A stretch of 48,646 bases of DNA from JAJRAG01 sp050010535 (lineage in GTDB: Archaea > Thermoplasmatota > Thermoplasmata > Methanomassiliicoccales > JACIVX01), in the NCBI GenBank assembly GCA_050010535.1, contig JBEKKT010000011.1, forward strand, positions 1-48,646, written 5' to 3'. Numbering within the stretch: position 1 is the first letter of the stretch; each line of letters begins with the position of its first letter. The notes under the pieces were generated by a model, which saw only the letters and a program-made list of their open reading frames with translations, had not been told where the DNA came from and ran no database searches. Of this stretch, positions 8,087 through 16,339 are shown piece after piece. Position numbers and translations under genes: made by a program.

Positions 8087-9154
8087 TCACCGTGATCTCA
8101 GGACGTATTGCACTGCTCTGTACAGTCCCATCGGTCCAGTCATCATCACGTCGCCTGCCGGCGCTGCATATCTGAACTTCAGGCCAGAGCCTTCCATCAG
8201 CATCCTGTTCGGCCCGGTCACCAGTATCTGATCCGGCTTTGGCAGCCTCTCCTCCAATCGGAAGAGTCCATGACCGCCGTCGTTGAACACGTCCTCGTTC
8301 GATAGAGTCGAGCTCAGGAATCCCTTGAGGAACTTCCCCAGCTTCTTCGGGTCGAAGACTTGGGTGTGGGCCTCCATCGCTCCCAGGACATCCCCCGCTT
8401 GGAACAGGGCGGCGAGAGTGTGTCCATTTCCGACGTTCACGGTGAGGACGCATCCGCTCTCGTCCACCTCGCGATCCTCGAGACACCCCAGGGCAGCAAC
8501 GGGAGATGTGTCCATCACGAACACACTCGCGTCGGGCATCTCCTTCTTCGCCCTCTCGGCCGCGCACCGCAACCTGATGAAATCGTCCGAGACGTTGCCG
8601 GCCTTGAAGCAGAGCGACTCGAGCCTCCGGTCCTTCGAGATTATCTGCCTGAACCGCTCGATCCTCGTCACCCTGTTGCTGACGCCCTTCGGCGAGACTC
8701 CGTGGTCCTGGACAGCGACAGCGACGCAGTCTATCCCGCCTGACTCACCCGACTCATGGAGGAACTGGACGATTCCCTTCAGACGGACCTCCTGAAGCCA
8801 GAGCACGTCTCCCTGGAATCCCAGAGGAGGCGACCTCTCTTTGGTGACAACAATCCCTCTTTGCATGACCTCGTCGAGGTCGTTCCTGACCGAGTAGGCT
8901 GCCTTCTCCGTCATCGTCACGCTCAGACCGGCAGCCATATGGGCCTTCAGGGCGCTGCTGAATTCGCCGCCCCCGACGGTATCGCCGATGACGAACAGGT
9001 CCCTCCTCGCCTCGGTTGCCTTCCTGACCGCTGCCGAGTACTGCTTGACCGGGGAAGGGATGACGGCCTTCATGCAGTTCTCAGGGTTCCTATCCGAGTC
9101 GATCAGCATGATGTCCGTGGTTCCGACACCGATATCCAATGCGAGCAATCTCAT
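8087..9154 (-). CDS. DUF1786 family protein (actin/Hsp70-fold ATPase-like)
   Basis: A protein of about 355 residues with the DUF1786 signature at its N-terminus, 'LLALDIGVGTTDIMLID', which is the phosphate-1 loop of the ASKHA (actin-Hsp70-sugar kinase) fold, and a second Gly-rich loop 'LTVNVGNGHTLAAL' about residue 245, matching phosphate-2. A Cys-containing stretch 'SLCFKAGNVSDDFIRLRCAAERAKK' lies midway. Start chosen at ATG 9154 because GGGAG lies about 9 nt upstream; GTG 9160 is in frame but too close. It begins about 18 bp after the end of the frameshifted HdrA-MvhD gene on the same strand, so the two are probably co-transcribed. The family is found mainly in archaea and some anaerobic bacteria and its function is not established; ATP-driven activation of a redox enzyme is only a guess from fold. 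Confidence 0.85.
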   Translation of the reverse strand: MRLLALDIGVGTTDIMLIDSDRNPENCMKAVIPSPVKQYSAAVRKATEARRDLFVIGDTVGGGEFSSALKAHMAAGLSVTMTEKAAYSVRNDLDEVMQRGIVVTKERSPPLGFQGDVLWLQEVRLKGIVQFLHESGESGGIDCVAVAVQDHGVSPKGVSNRVTRIERFRQIISKDRRLESLCFKAGNVSDDFIRLRCAAERAKKEMPDASVFVMDTSPVAALGCLEDREVDESGCVLTVNVGNGHTLAALFQAGDVLGAMEAHTQVFDPKKLGKFLKGFLSSTLSNEDVFNDGGHGLFRLEERLPKPDQILVTGPNRMLMEGSGLKFRYAAPAGDVMMTGPMGLYRAVQYVLRSR

Positions 9155-9172
9155 TTCCACATCTCCCTCTGG

Positions 9173-10302
9173 CTAACTAGGCGACTCCCCCGCTCTGACG
9201 CGGTCCCTGGGCGATCTCAGCGGATTGGGGCCGAGATCGAGGACGAGGTCGACGAATTCCGCCACCTCTTTGCGAAACTTCTCCGGCTCATCCGCGTTCA
9301 CCCACGCAAGAGAAAGGCGCTCCTCCCTGAATCCCAACTGGCCCAGCATCCTTCGAAGTAACGCGATCCTCTTCCTCGTGCGCAGATTCCCGACCTCGTA
9401 ATGGCACTCCCCCGGTCTGCCCGCAAGGACCAGCACTCCGTCCACGCCCCTCGAGAACGCTCTCAGCACCCACTCCGGGTCCACCCTAGCCGAGCACATC
9501 GTGTCCGGATGACTTGGAAGTTTGGCGGCAGCTCCTGCCTCTTCAGGCCGGCTATGTCGGCCGCGGCGTAGGAGCACCAGTTGCATGCGAAGACGAGCAC
9601 GTTCGGTCGATAGTCACCGTCTTCGCCCTTTCGCGCGGTAACCACGTCGATCTGGGCTGTTATCTGGTCATTCGAGAAGCATCCTTGGTCCATGGAACCG
9701 CTCGGGCAGGCGGCGACGCAGGCTCCGCAGCCGTCGCAGGTTTCGGTGTTGACCCTTGCGAGACTCTTTCCCTCCTTGGTCGGGTCCGGGACGATGCTGA
9801 TCGCCTCAAGCCTGCAGACAGACATACAAATCCCGCAGCCGTCGCAGATGTTTGTGTTGACCAGGGTCTCGCATCCCTTCACGGAGGGGTCGGTGGCCAA
9901 GACTTTCGCGACGGCCATCTCCACCATTTCGGCAGCCTTTAAGGATGCCAGGCGCTTCGCCCCCGAGTGGATCCAGGTGCACTGCTCCCTGAGGTTCGCC
10001 ATCTCTATCACCTGAGGGTTCAACCCCACGTGGCCGAGGGCGGACTGGAACTCTTCCAAGTACAACCGAGGCGAGCAGGCCCCGATCACGACGCCGTCTA
10101 TCGCCTCCGCCTGGCTCAACCTCCGCAGCTTCCGGAGGGTCTCCCTGGAACACAGGCGATCATCAACATAGACGCGGACAACGTTCTGGAGACTCCGGGC
10201 GCGCCTGGAGACCTCGTCGAGATCGATGGCATTGCCAATGCATCCCTGGCAGTTGCAGAGGAACACGCCTAACCTCGCATCTTCGATATGAACACCCCGC
10301 AT
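9173..10302 (-). pseudogene. HdrA N-domain / 2x[4Fe-4S] / MvhD fusion, frameshifted
   Basis: From ATG 10302 the frame reads an HdrA-type N-terminal domain ('LGVFLCNCQGCIGNAIDLDEV', 'VIGACSPRLYLEEFQ', 'MANLREQCTWIH'), then two [4Fe-4S] motifs ('CDGCGICMSVCR', 'CDGCGACVAACPSG'), then the start of an MvhD domain ('FACNWCSYAAADIAG'). At 9501-9504 the coding strand has ACAC where the paralogue and the family predict a single AC; the frame is lost after 'QVIRT' and ends shortly after. The remaining MvhD half ('MCSARVDPEWVLRAFSRGVDGVLVLAGRPGECHY...LGPNPLR') is intact in another frame to a TAG at 9173. Without the lesion it would be about 376 residues. No FAD/NAD (thioredoxin-reductase-like) domain is present, unlike true HdrA. 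A real mutation, an assembly error and a programmed shift cannot be told apart here. Confidence 0.85.
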
Positions 10303-10481
10303 CCAAACGGGAGGAGTGTCGACAACGGTATATCCCCCCGGCTTTCTCCTCTAACGACGGTCGTCGGATTAATAGCTGTCTGAAACCCCCTTCGACCCCC
10401 TCCGAATCCAGTGACATCCTGGTGAAGTCACCGACAACTGCTAAATACTCCTGGAGGAGCTACCAACCTGAAGAGATCGAA

Positions 10482-11528
10482 ATGAAGATCGTTGTCACCG
10501 GGGGCTCTGGATTCATCGGTTCGCACGTCTGCGAGCACTTCGCATCGCTCGGGAACGCCGTCGTGGCATATGACAATCTGAGCCGGGCGTCCCTGCTCCA
10601 GAGGAAAGAGAGCGAGAATACGCAGTCCAACTGGGATTTCCTCAAGACCCTTCGACATATCAAGACCGTAACTGGCAGCACCCTCGACTACTCCAAGTTG
10701 AAGAGCGTGATGAACGACACTGACGCCATCGTCCACACCGCCGCGCAGACCGCCGTTACCACATCCCTCATGGATCCGAGGACCGACTTCAACACGAACC
10801 TCCTCGGCACGTTCAACGTCCTCGAGGCCGCCAGGAACTCGAAATCCAATCCATGTGTAGTCTTCTGCTCGACGAACAAGGTGTACGGGGAGAGTGTCAA
10901 CGCCGTCGAGATCGTCGGCAAGAAGAAGCGATACGCTTACGCGGATTCGAAGTTCAAGGGCATCTCCGAATCGTTCTCGATAGACCAGTCGAAGCACACG
11001 CCCTACGGATGCTCGAAGCTGGGAGCGGATCTCTACGTTCAGGATTACGCGCACACCTACGGACTGAGGACCGCGGTCTTCAGGATGAGCTGCATCTACG
11101 GGCCGAGACAGTTCGGGGTCGAGGACCAGGGCTGGGTGGCATGGTTCGTCATCGCGAACTTGACCGGCACCCCAGTAACGATCTACGGGGACGGGAAGCA
11201 AGTCCGTGACGTACTGTTCGTAAAGGACCTCGTCAGGGCGTACGAGGCGTTTATCAATGGCAGCGTCAAGTGCGGCGTGTACAACATTGGCGGGGGAGCG
11301 AAGAACACGATATCGATCCTGGAGCTTATGGACCTGGTCGAATCCTGGAGCATGAGGAAGTTTAAGGCGAGTTACGGGAACTGGAGGGCGGGGGATCAGA
11401 AGGTCTACATCTCGGACATCAGCAAGGTGTCGAAAGATCTGGGCTGGTCTCCGAAGGTAGGCGTCGAGAAGGGAGTCAGGGAGCTGTACGATTGGGTGAA
11501 GGAGAATTCCAACCTGTTCAAAGATTGA
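10482..11528 (+). CDS. NAD-dependent epimerase, CDP-paratose/tyvelose 2-epimerase-like
   Basis: An extended SDR of about 348 residues. The Rossmann loop is 'VTGGSGFIGSHV' (residues 5-16), followed by 'DNLSRAS', the 'VHTAAQTAVTTSLMDP' segment, the 'STNKVYGE' strand, and the catalytic 'YGCSKLGAD' YxxxK. The combination 'STNKVYG ... PYGCSKLGADLYVQDYA ... RMSCIYGPRQFGVEDQGWVAWF ... GDGKQVRDVLFV' is typical of the CDP-paratose 2-epimerase (RfbE/Tyv) subgroup rather than GalE. The predicted substrate is a nucleotide-activated deoxysugar; the exact one cannot be read from sequence. The frame extends upstream to GTG 10422, but ATG 10482 begins the domain exactly, with TAAATACT at 10442-10449 as a possible TATA box. 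It sits between two HdrA-like genes on the opposite strand, an odd place for a glycan gene. Confidence 0.88.
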   Translation: MKIVVTGGSGFIGSHVCEHFASLGNAVVAYDNLSRASLLQRKESENTQSNWDFLKTLRHIKTVTGSTLDYSKLKSVMNDTDAIVHTAAQTAVTTSLMDPRTDFNTNLLGTFNVLEAARNSKSNPCVVFCSTNKVYGESVNAVEIVGKKKRYAYADSKFKGISESFSIDQSKHTPYGCSKLGADLYVQDYAHTYGLRTAVFRMSCIYGPRQFGVEDQGWVAWFVIANLTGTPVTIYGDGKQVRDVLFVKDLVRAYEAFINGSVKCGVYNIGGGAKNTISILELMDLVESWSMRKFKASYGNWRAGDQKVYISDISKVSKDLGWSPKVGVEKGVRELYDWVKENSNLFKD

Positions 11529-11535
11529 ACTAAGG

Positions 11536-12750
11536 TTATTGAGGCGCTCCCTCGAAGGAAATAGACTCTGAGCTCTCCGAGATATCCTGATCGTCCTCAT
11601 CAGGTTCCAGATTTTTCTGTCCGACTGCAGGAACGGGGCCGACACCTTGGATGTAGCTGATTTTCATTCTGAGGGGATTGGGTCCGAGCCCTCGAATCAG
11701 TTCAATGAAGCGGGAGACCTCCTCGATGTAAGTCTCCGCCTCGTTTGGGTCCATCCAGCAGACTTTCAGTCTCTTGTTCCCGAGTCCCAGCCGCATGAGC
11801 ATGGTGTTGATGAGGGCGAGGCGCCTCTTGCTCCTCGTGTATCCTTGGTCGTGCCGGCAGCTCTCTTGCCTTCCCGCAACCACCAGTATGCCGTCGATGC
11901 CTCTCGCGAAAGCCTTCAGTATCCACTCCGGATCAATCTCTGAGCAGCAGGGCACCTTTATGGAAAGGAAGTGAGGAAGAATTTCGAGCTTCATCACGCC
12001 TGCGAGGTCGGCGGTGAAGTAGGTGCACCAGTTACAGAGGAAAACAACGATTCTCGGATCGAACAGATCCCGCGCTAGCCCACGACTAGTGATTGCATCT
12101 ATCTGAGCCAGGACCTGATCACTGAGACGGGACCCCATGTCCCTCGCGCCGCTCGGGCACACTGAGACGCAGGCCCCGCAGTGGATGCAGGTCTTGCCGT
12201 CCACGATCGCCACCCGCCTCCATCTCTTCTCGGGGGCGTTGGTTATCTGTATCGATTTCGCTCTGCAGACATCCATGCAGACCCCGCAGCCGTTGCAGAT
12301 TTCTGGATCAAGCACCGGCACGAAGCCCTCGAACGAAGGGCGCGTAACGTTGACCTTGGCCACGACCATCTTGACTTGGTCGCAGGCCTTGACGGTGCCG
12401 AGCCTCGGATACCTCCAGTGAATCGATCCACACTGCTCCCTGAGATTCACCATCTCCACCGCGTTCCTGCTCACGCCGACGTCGCTGAAGGCGGAACGGA
12501 ACTTCTCGAGATAGAGCAGAGGGGAGCACGCTCCGACGATCACCTTGTCCAGCGAGAACAATCCGACGGCATCCTTCATCTTTGCTATTCCTTCTTTCGT
12601 GCAAAGGAAATCCTCGACCTGGACGTGCGCAACGTTGGGGAGGGACAGCGAGCTCTCAGCGACCCTTTCAACGTCGAACGCCCCGGATATGCAATGCCCG
12701 CACCTGCACAGGAAGATGCCTATCCGCGAATCAGCATTGTTCCCCGTCAA
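11536..12750 (-). CDS. HdrA N-domain / 2x[4Fe-4S] / MvhD fusion protein (intact paralogue)
   Basis: A 404-residue iron-sulfur protein. Residues about 8-130 match the N-terminal domain of heterodisulfide reductase HdrA ('IGIFLCRCGHCISGAFDVERV', 'VIVGACSPLLYLEKF', 'MVNLREQCGSIHW'). Two ferredoxin motifs follow, 'CNGCGVCMDVCRAKSI' and 'CIHCGACVSVCPSGA' (about 150-205), then an MvhD/hydrogenase delta-like domain ('FLCNWCTYFTADLAG', 'VPCCSEIDPEW', 'GRQESCRHDQGY', 'LGPNPLRM'). One Cys of the usual MvhD GCHPGDCHY element is replaced by Gly here, as it is in the frameshifted copy. The FAD domain of HdrA is absent, so this looks like an electron-carrying adaptor, not a bifurcating subunit. The C-terminal 40 residues are acidic and unstructured. 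Start TTG 12750 has GGAGGGGA upstream. A clear TATA box lies at 12821-12830. Confidence 0.88.
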   Translation of the reverse strand: MTGNNADSRIGIFLCRCGHCISGAFDVERVAESSLSLPNVAHVQVEDFLCTKEGIAKMKDAVGLFSLDKVIVGACSPLLYLEKFRSAFSDVGVSRNAVEMVNLREQCGSIHWRYPRLGTVKACDQVKMVVAKVNVTRPSFEGFVPVLDPEICNGCGVCMDVCRAKSIQITNAPEKRWRRVAIVDGKTCIHCGACVSVCPSGARDMGSRLSDQVLAQIDAITSRGLARDLFDPRIVVFLCNWCTYFTADLAGVMKLEILPHFLSIKVPCCSEIDPEWILKAFARGIDGILVVAGRQESCRHDQGYTRSKRRLALINTMLMRLGLGNKRLKVCWMDPNEAETYIEEVSRFIELIRGLGPNPLRMKISYIQGVGPVPAVGQKNLEPDEDDQDISESSESISFEGAPQ

Positions 12751-12820
12751 CGTCGGTTCTTCCCCTCCATACCGACTGTCTTCGACAATCGTCTAAGGCA
12801 CGACAGAAAATAGCATGGGA

Positions 12821-12830
12821 TATTTTATAG
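12821..12830 (-). promoter_or_regulatory. TATA box for the intact HdrA-MvhD fusion
   Basis: CTATAAAATA on the minus strand, the best TATA match in this part of the window. Transcription would start near 12800, giving a leader of roughly 45-50 nt that carries the GGAGGGGA ribosome binding site. Confidence 0.55.
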
Positions 12831-13003
12831 ATATCTGTCCAAATCTAGACATTCCTCGACATTGGTGACAGGAAATGCTAGCAATGGACATGGATCGAAA
12901 CGAATTCTCAGCGATATGACGCGTGAGCACGTCCCAATTCAGAATAAGAAAAGGAAGAAAGGGTCGAACTTGTGCATCAACGAGGCTGATTGCGGTTCGA
13001 CCT

Positions 13004-13381
13004 TCACTGTGATCGCCACAGTCCGTGAATGTTGCAGTATATCCTAGCCCTCGGGTTCTGTGCCTTCGTCTCGAATGCGGCCTCCGGCTTCATCCCGGGC
13101 TTCAGGCACTTCCTTTGTACCGTTCCATCCCCGATGATTTCGACCCATTCGATGTAATGCTTCTCCTCCATCGGATGCGGAACTGAGCCGACCCTAACGA
13201 TCACGCCGGTCTGCGTCTTCTCGATCACCGGAACGTGCTTCTCCTTCCCGACGTCCGCGGTCTTCTCCTGAAGGAGGGTCATGGGCTGGTCGCAGCAGAC
13301 CAACTCACCCTTTCCAGGGTGAAGCATCTCGACGATGTTTCCGCATATCTCACACTTGTAGATTTGTAGTCCTTCCGTCAT
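13004..13381 (-). CDS. dfx: Desulfoferrodoxin / superoxide reductase
   Basis: A 125-residue two-domain desulfoferrodoxin. The N-terminal desulforedoxin-like centre I shows 'YKCEICG' and 'ELVCCDQPM', the four Cys that hold rubredoxin-like iron. The superoxide-reducing centre II follows with its His ligands in 'EKHVPVIE', 'VPHPMEEKHYIEW' and the Cys/His pair in 'YCNIHGLW'. It reduces superoxide to hydrogen peroxide in the cytoplasm, drawing electrons from rubredoxin-type donors. It starts 15 bp downstream of rubrerythrin on the same strand, so the two form an operon that disposes of superoxide and then of the peroxide formed. Presence of both points to an anaerobic or microaerophilic host. Confidence 0.96.
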   Translation of the reverse strand: MTEGLQIYKCEICGNIVEMLHPGKGELVCCDQPMTLLQEKTADVGKEKHVPVIEKTQTGVIVRVGSVPHPMEEKHYIEWVEIIGDGTVQRKCLKPGMKPEAAFETKAQNPRARIYCNIHGLWRSQ

Positions 13382-13396
13382 AGTGTCGCCCCCAAC

Positions 13397-13978
13397 TCAA
13401 TAGTCCTCGCTCTTGATCTGGTAGAACGCCTTCGGATGGTCGCAGGACGGGCATTTCTCCGGAGGGGTCTTGCCGAAGTGCTGGTATCCGCACTCTCTGC
13501 ACACCCACCAGACATCCTTGCTCCTCTTGAACGTCGTGCCGTCCTCCAATCCTTTCAGTATCTTCGAGAACCGCTCTTGGTGATGCTTCTCCGCCTCGGA
13601 CACCGCCCGAAATCTTGCGGCGACCTGCACGAAGCCTTCCTTGTCCGCGGTCGCGGCGAACTCGGGATACATCGAGGTGAACTCGTGACTCTCCCCCGCG
13701 ATCGTCGCCCTAAGATTCTCGACTGTGGTACCGAGCACCGCCGGCACATCTGCCTGGATCTTCAGATCGGCGAGATCGCCCTCCTTCTTCCCCAGCTCGA
13801 TCAGATGCCTCAGCATGTTCTTGGCGTGGGACTTCTCCTGGTCCGCAGTGAGCAGGAACACCTCCCCGATCTGCTCGTAGCCCTCGTTCCTCGCGGCGCT
13901 CGCATAGAAAGTGTATCGGTTCCTCGCTTGAGATTCGCCGACATAGGCCTTGGCCAGGTTCTCAATTGTCTTCCTCAT
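13397..13978 (-). CDS. rbr: Rubrerythrin
   Basis: A 193-residue classical rubrerythrin: an N-terminal four-helix diiron domain with 'AYVGESQARNRYTFYASAARNEGYEQI' and 'EKSHAKNM', further Glu ligands in 'ATIAGESHEFTSMYPEFA' and 'AEKHHQERF', then a C-terminal rubredoxin domain with 'WVCRECGYQHFG' and 'CPSCDHPKAFY'. It reduces hydrogen peroxide to water. It is the first gene of the rbr-dfx pair. The upstream region (13979-14224) is shared with the divergent kinase gene and includes TTAAATAG near 14147-14155, which could serve either direction. The start ATG 13978 agrees with family length. Confidence 0.96.
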   Translation of the reverse strand: MRKTIENLAKAYVGESQARNRYTFYASAARNEGYEQIGEVFLLTADQEKSHAKNMLRHLIELGKKEGDLADLKIQADVPAVLGTTVENLRATIAGESHEFTSMYPEFAATADKEGFVQVAARFRAVSEAEKHHQERFSKILKGLEDGTTFKRSKDVWWVCRECGYQHFGKTPPEKCPSCDHPKAFYQIKSEDY

Positions 13979-14224
13979 AGAACAGACTCCCTAGATTTCC
14001 ATTCGAGTTCGACGTATTTCACCGTTTCGGTACTGAATAGCCATGTGCCAAACATGACCATGCCAGATGCTCAGAATCGCACACTTTCGAGACTGACCAC
14101 CATGCACAAATCTTGCGTTTCAAATCGGAGAAGCAAAGCATCAACTATTTAACCATTCGATGCTAATCGGGACCGCAGCACGGTCCGGGGAGACAGCATA
14201 ACTCAGTCCGAAGGTCTGGTACAG

Positions 14225-15253
14225 ATGAGAAGGGTGCTCATCGTCGACAGTCAATCAGAGCTCATCGATTTATCGAAGACTCTCCTTAAGAGAAGAGGAG
14301 AACTAGAATTCGACGCGGTTGCGTCCGCAAAGGAAGCGTTCGGAAAACTGGCTGAAAGTGAATACGATGCTATCGTATCTGGCTACAGATTGTTGGACAT
14401 CAACGGTATCGAATTTCTGAGATCCCTACGCGGACAGGGAAATGAGATCCCTTTCATCCTTCTGTCCGAAAAGGGCAAGGAGGTCCTGGCCGTCGAGGCT
14501 CTTGACAACGGCGCAGACTTCTGCTTGCAGAGGGGTGGGGACCCGGAGTCGCAATTCTCCGAGCTGGTGAATATGATAGACCACTCGGTCGAGCGAAGGA
14601 AGGCAGAGGAGGCCCTCCAGCTAGCGAACAGGAAGCTCAACCTCCTCGGACATGTCACAAGGCACGACATACGAAACCAGCTGACGGTCCTTTCAGGTTA
14701 CCTTCAGCTGGCGAGGGACCGCACCGTCGATGAGAAGATCTCGAGGTATCTCGAAAGCTCGATCAAGGCGATGGATAAAATCGACAAGCTCCTCGAGTTC
14801 GGCAAGGACTACGAGGCGACAGGGACGATGAAACCGGAGTGGATCGATGCGAAGAAGGTATGCGAGCAGCAGATGTCGGATCTTGTCCTTAGGAACGTTA
14901 CTCTCAAAATCGATCTCGAAGGCCTGGAAATCCTGGCGGATGAGCTGATTGGAAAGGTGTTCTACAATCTTGCGGACAACGCGTCGAAGCACGGAAAGAA
15001 CATCAAGAGAATCCACTTCTTCTACAAGGAGTCGAAGGACGGGATGACCCTGATATGCCAAGATGATGGGTTCGGAGTGAAAAGGGAGGATAAGGAGCGC
15101 ATCTTAGACGGGAAACGCGGACACGGCCTGCACCTCGTGAGCGAGATCCTGAGGACCAACGGGATGAGCATCAAGGAGACAGGGGAGCTGGGGGAGGGTG
15201 CGCGATTCGAGATCCACATACCCAATGGAAGCTACCGGATCAAGAAGAGCTGA
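14225..15253 (+). CDS. Histidine kinase with degenerate receiver domain
   Basis: A 342-residue soluble protein: receiver-like domain (about 1-120) followed directly by a kinase core with H-box 'HVTRHDIRNQLTVLSGYLQLA' (about 142), N-box 'NLADNASKHGK', G1 'CQDDGFGV' and G2 'RGHGLHLVSEIL'. The receiver has lost its chemistry: the phospho-Asp of 'AIVSDYQ' in the 3919 kinase is Gly here ('AIVSGYR'), the acidic pair is reduced to 'IVDSQ', and the conserved Lys is Arg ('CLQRGG'). The two proteins are otherwise closely alike, so this is a PAS-less paralogue whose receiver probably acts as a dimerisation or docking domain. A TATA-like CTATTTAA at 14147-14154 lies about 70 bp upstream. No cognate regulator is adjacent. 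Confidence 0.9.
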   Translation: MRRVLIVDSQSELIDLSKTLLKRRGELEFDAVASAKEAFGKLAESEYDAIVSGYRLLDINGIEFLRSLRGQGNEIPFILLSEKGKEVLAVEALDNGADFCLQRGGDPESQFSELVNMIDHSVERRKAEEALQLANRKLNLLGHVTRHDIRNQLTVLSGYLQLARDRTVDEKISRYLESSIKAMDKIDKLLEFGKDYEATGTMKPEWIDAKKVCEQQMSDLVLRNVTLKIDLEGLEILADELIGKVFYNLADNASKHGKNIKRIHFFYKESKDGMTLICQDDGFGVKREDKERILDGKRGHGLHLVSEILRTNGMSIKETGELGEGARFEIHIPNGSYRIKKS

Positions 15254-15265
15254 CAGTCGGAATAA

Positions 15266-16339
15266 TCATACTGTAAGCTGAGAATTCTCTCCAATCACGA
15301 ACCGGCATCCCCTGGGCAACTGGTTCTCCGAAGAAGTGACCCTGCACCCTGCGCCGATCAGGCTGTCCACGATCTTCTTTCCGCAATCGATGTAAGCGTC
15401 CCCGATGATGATCGTCGACTCAACCTCGCCGTTGACGATCGTTGTCCTGTCCCCGACCGCCGTGTAGGGCCCGATGTATGTGTCCGGCCCTATGACGCAA
15501 TCGATGCCGATGACGACCGGGCCCCTGATTACCGTCCCCTTCTTGACGACTGTCCCCTTTCCGATATTGACCCGACCGATCAGCTTCACGCCGTCCTCCA
15601 ACATCCCATCGTTCCTCTTCTCGATCGTCTCGAGCACGAGGTGGTTCGCCAGCAGGATGTCCTCTGGCTTTCCGGTGTCCTTCCACCATCCCCTGACCTC
15701 TCTCGCCATCACGTTCCCCTTCTTCCTCCTCAGACTGTCGATGGCGTCGGTGATCTCGAGCTCGTTCCTCCAGGAGGGTTTGAGGTCCTTGATGACCGGG
15801 AAGATGCTCTTCCTCAGGAAGTATATGCCGATCATGGCGAGATTGCTCTTCGGCTGCTTGGGTTTCTCGATTATGCTGACGATCTCTCCCTTCTCGTCCA
15901 GCTCGGCGATGCCGAACTTCTCCGGGTTGTCGACGGGGCAGAGGGCGACCATAGCCTCGTAGTTCTTCGCGGCAAACTCCTCCACCATGTACTTGATCCC
16001 GCCCTTCAGAATGTTGTCTCCCAGATAGACCACGAAGGGATCGTCCCCCATGTACTCCTCCGAGCATCCGACAGCCTGGGCGATGCCTCTTGGCTCCCCC
16101 TGAACTATGTACGTGATCCTCACGCCGTACCGGCTCCCATCGCCAAGGAGGTCCCTAACCTTCTCCGGCATGTTGTTGCCGAGTATGACACCGATGTCCG
16201 CTATGCCCGCTTCCCTCAGGTCCTCAAGACAGTAGAGGATGTTCGGCTTGTTCGCGATCGGGATGAGCTGCTTCGGGCCCGTGTGGGTCAGTGGCCTCAG
16301 CCTAGTCCCGCTTCCTCCCGCAAGGATCAGACCTTTCAT
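15266..16339 (-). CDS. rfbA: Glucose-1-phosphate thymidylyltransferase, long archaeal type
   Basis: A 357-residue nucleotidyltransferase. The N-terminus has the pyrophosphorylase signature 'LAGGSGTRLRPLT' (residues 5-17) with 'KQLIPIANKP' next; 'VYLGDNIL' carries the metal-binding Asp; 'IIEKPKQP' and 'WWKDTGKPED' are sugar-nucleotide contacts. Residues from about 245 on are hexapeptide repeats forming a left-handed beta-helix ('GPVVIGIDCVIGPDTYIGPYTAVG'), as in the long RmlA class of archaea and actinobacteria. It makes dTDP-glucose from glucose-1-phosphate and dTTP, the first step to dTDP-L-rhamnose. Its ATG overlaps the rfbD stop by the ATGA arrangement, so the two are translationally coupled. 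Confidence 0.93.
   Translation of the reverse strand: MKGLILAGGSGTRLRPLTHTGPKQLIPIANKPNILYCLEDLREAGIADIGVILGNNMPEKVRDLLGDGSRYGVRITYIVQGEPRGIAQAVGCSEEYMGDDPFVVYLGDNILKGGIKYMVEEFAAKNYEAMVALCPVDNPEKFGIAELDEKGEIVSIIEKPKQPKSNLAMIGIYFLRKSIFPVIKDLKPSWRNELEITDAIDSLRRKKGNVMAREVRGWWKDTGKPEDILLANHLVLETIEKRNDGMLEDGVKLIGRVNIGKGTVVKKGTVIRGPVVIGIDCVIGPDTYIGPYTAVGDRTTIVNGEVESTIIIGDAYIDCGKKIVDSLIGAGCRVTSSENQLPRGCRFVIGENSQLTV

Noticed and set aside
8756..9361. 201-codon plus-strand frame over DUF1786
   Set aside because: Antisense to the clear DUF1786 and MvhD coding sequence; low-complexity shadow translation.
10428..11645. 405-codon open frame antisense to the epimerase
   Set aside because: It mirrors the epimerase codon pattern, is Arg/Val/Leu/Asp-rich with no domain, and overlaps the end of the HdrA-like gene; a shadow frame.
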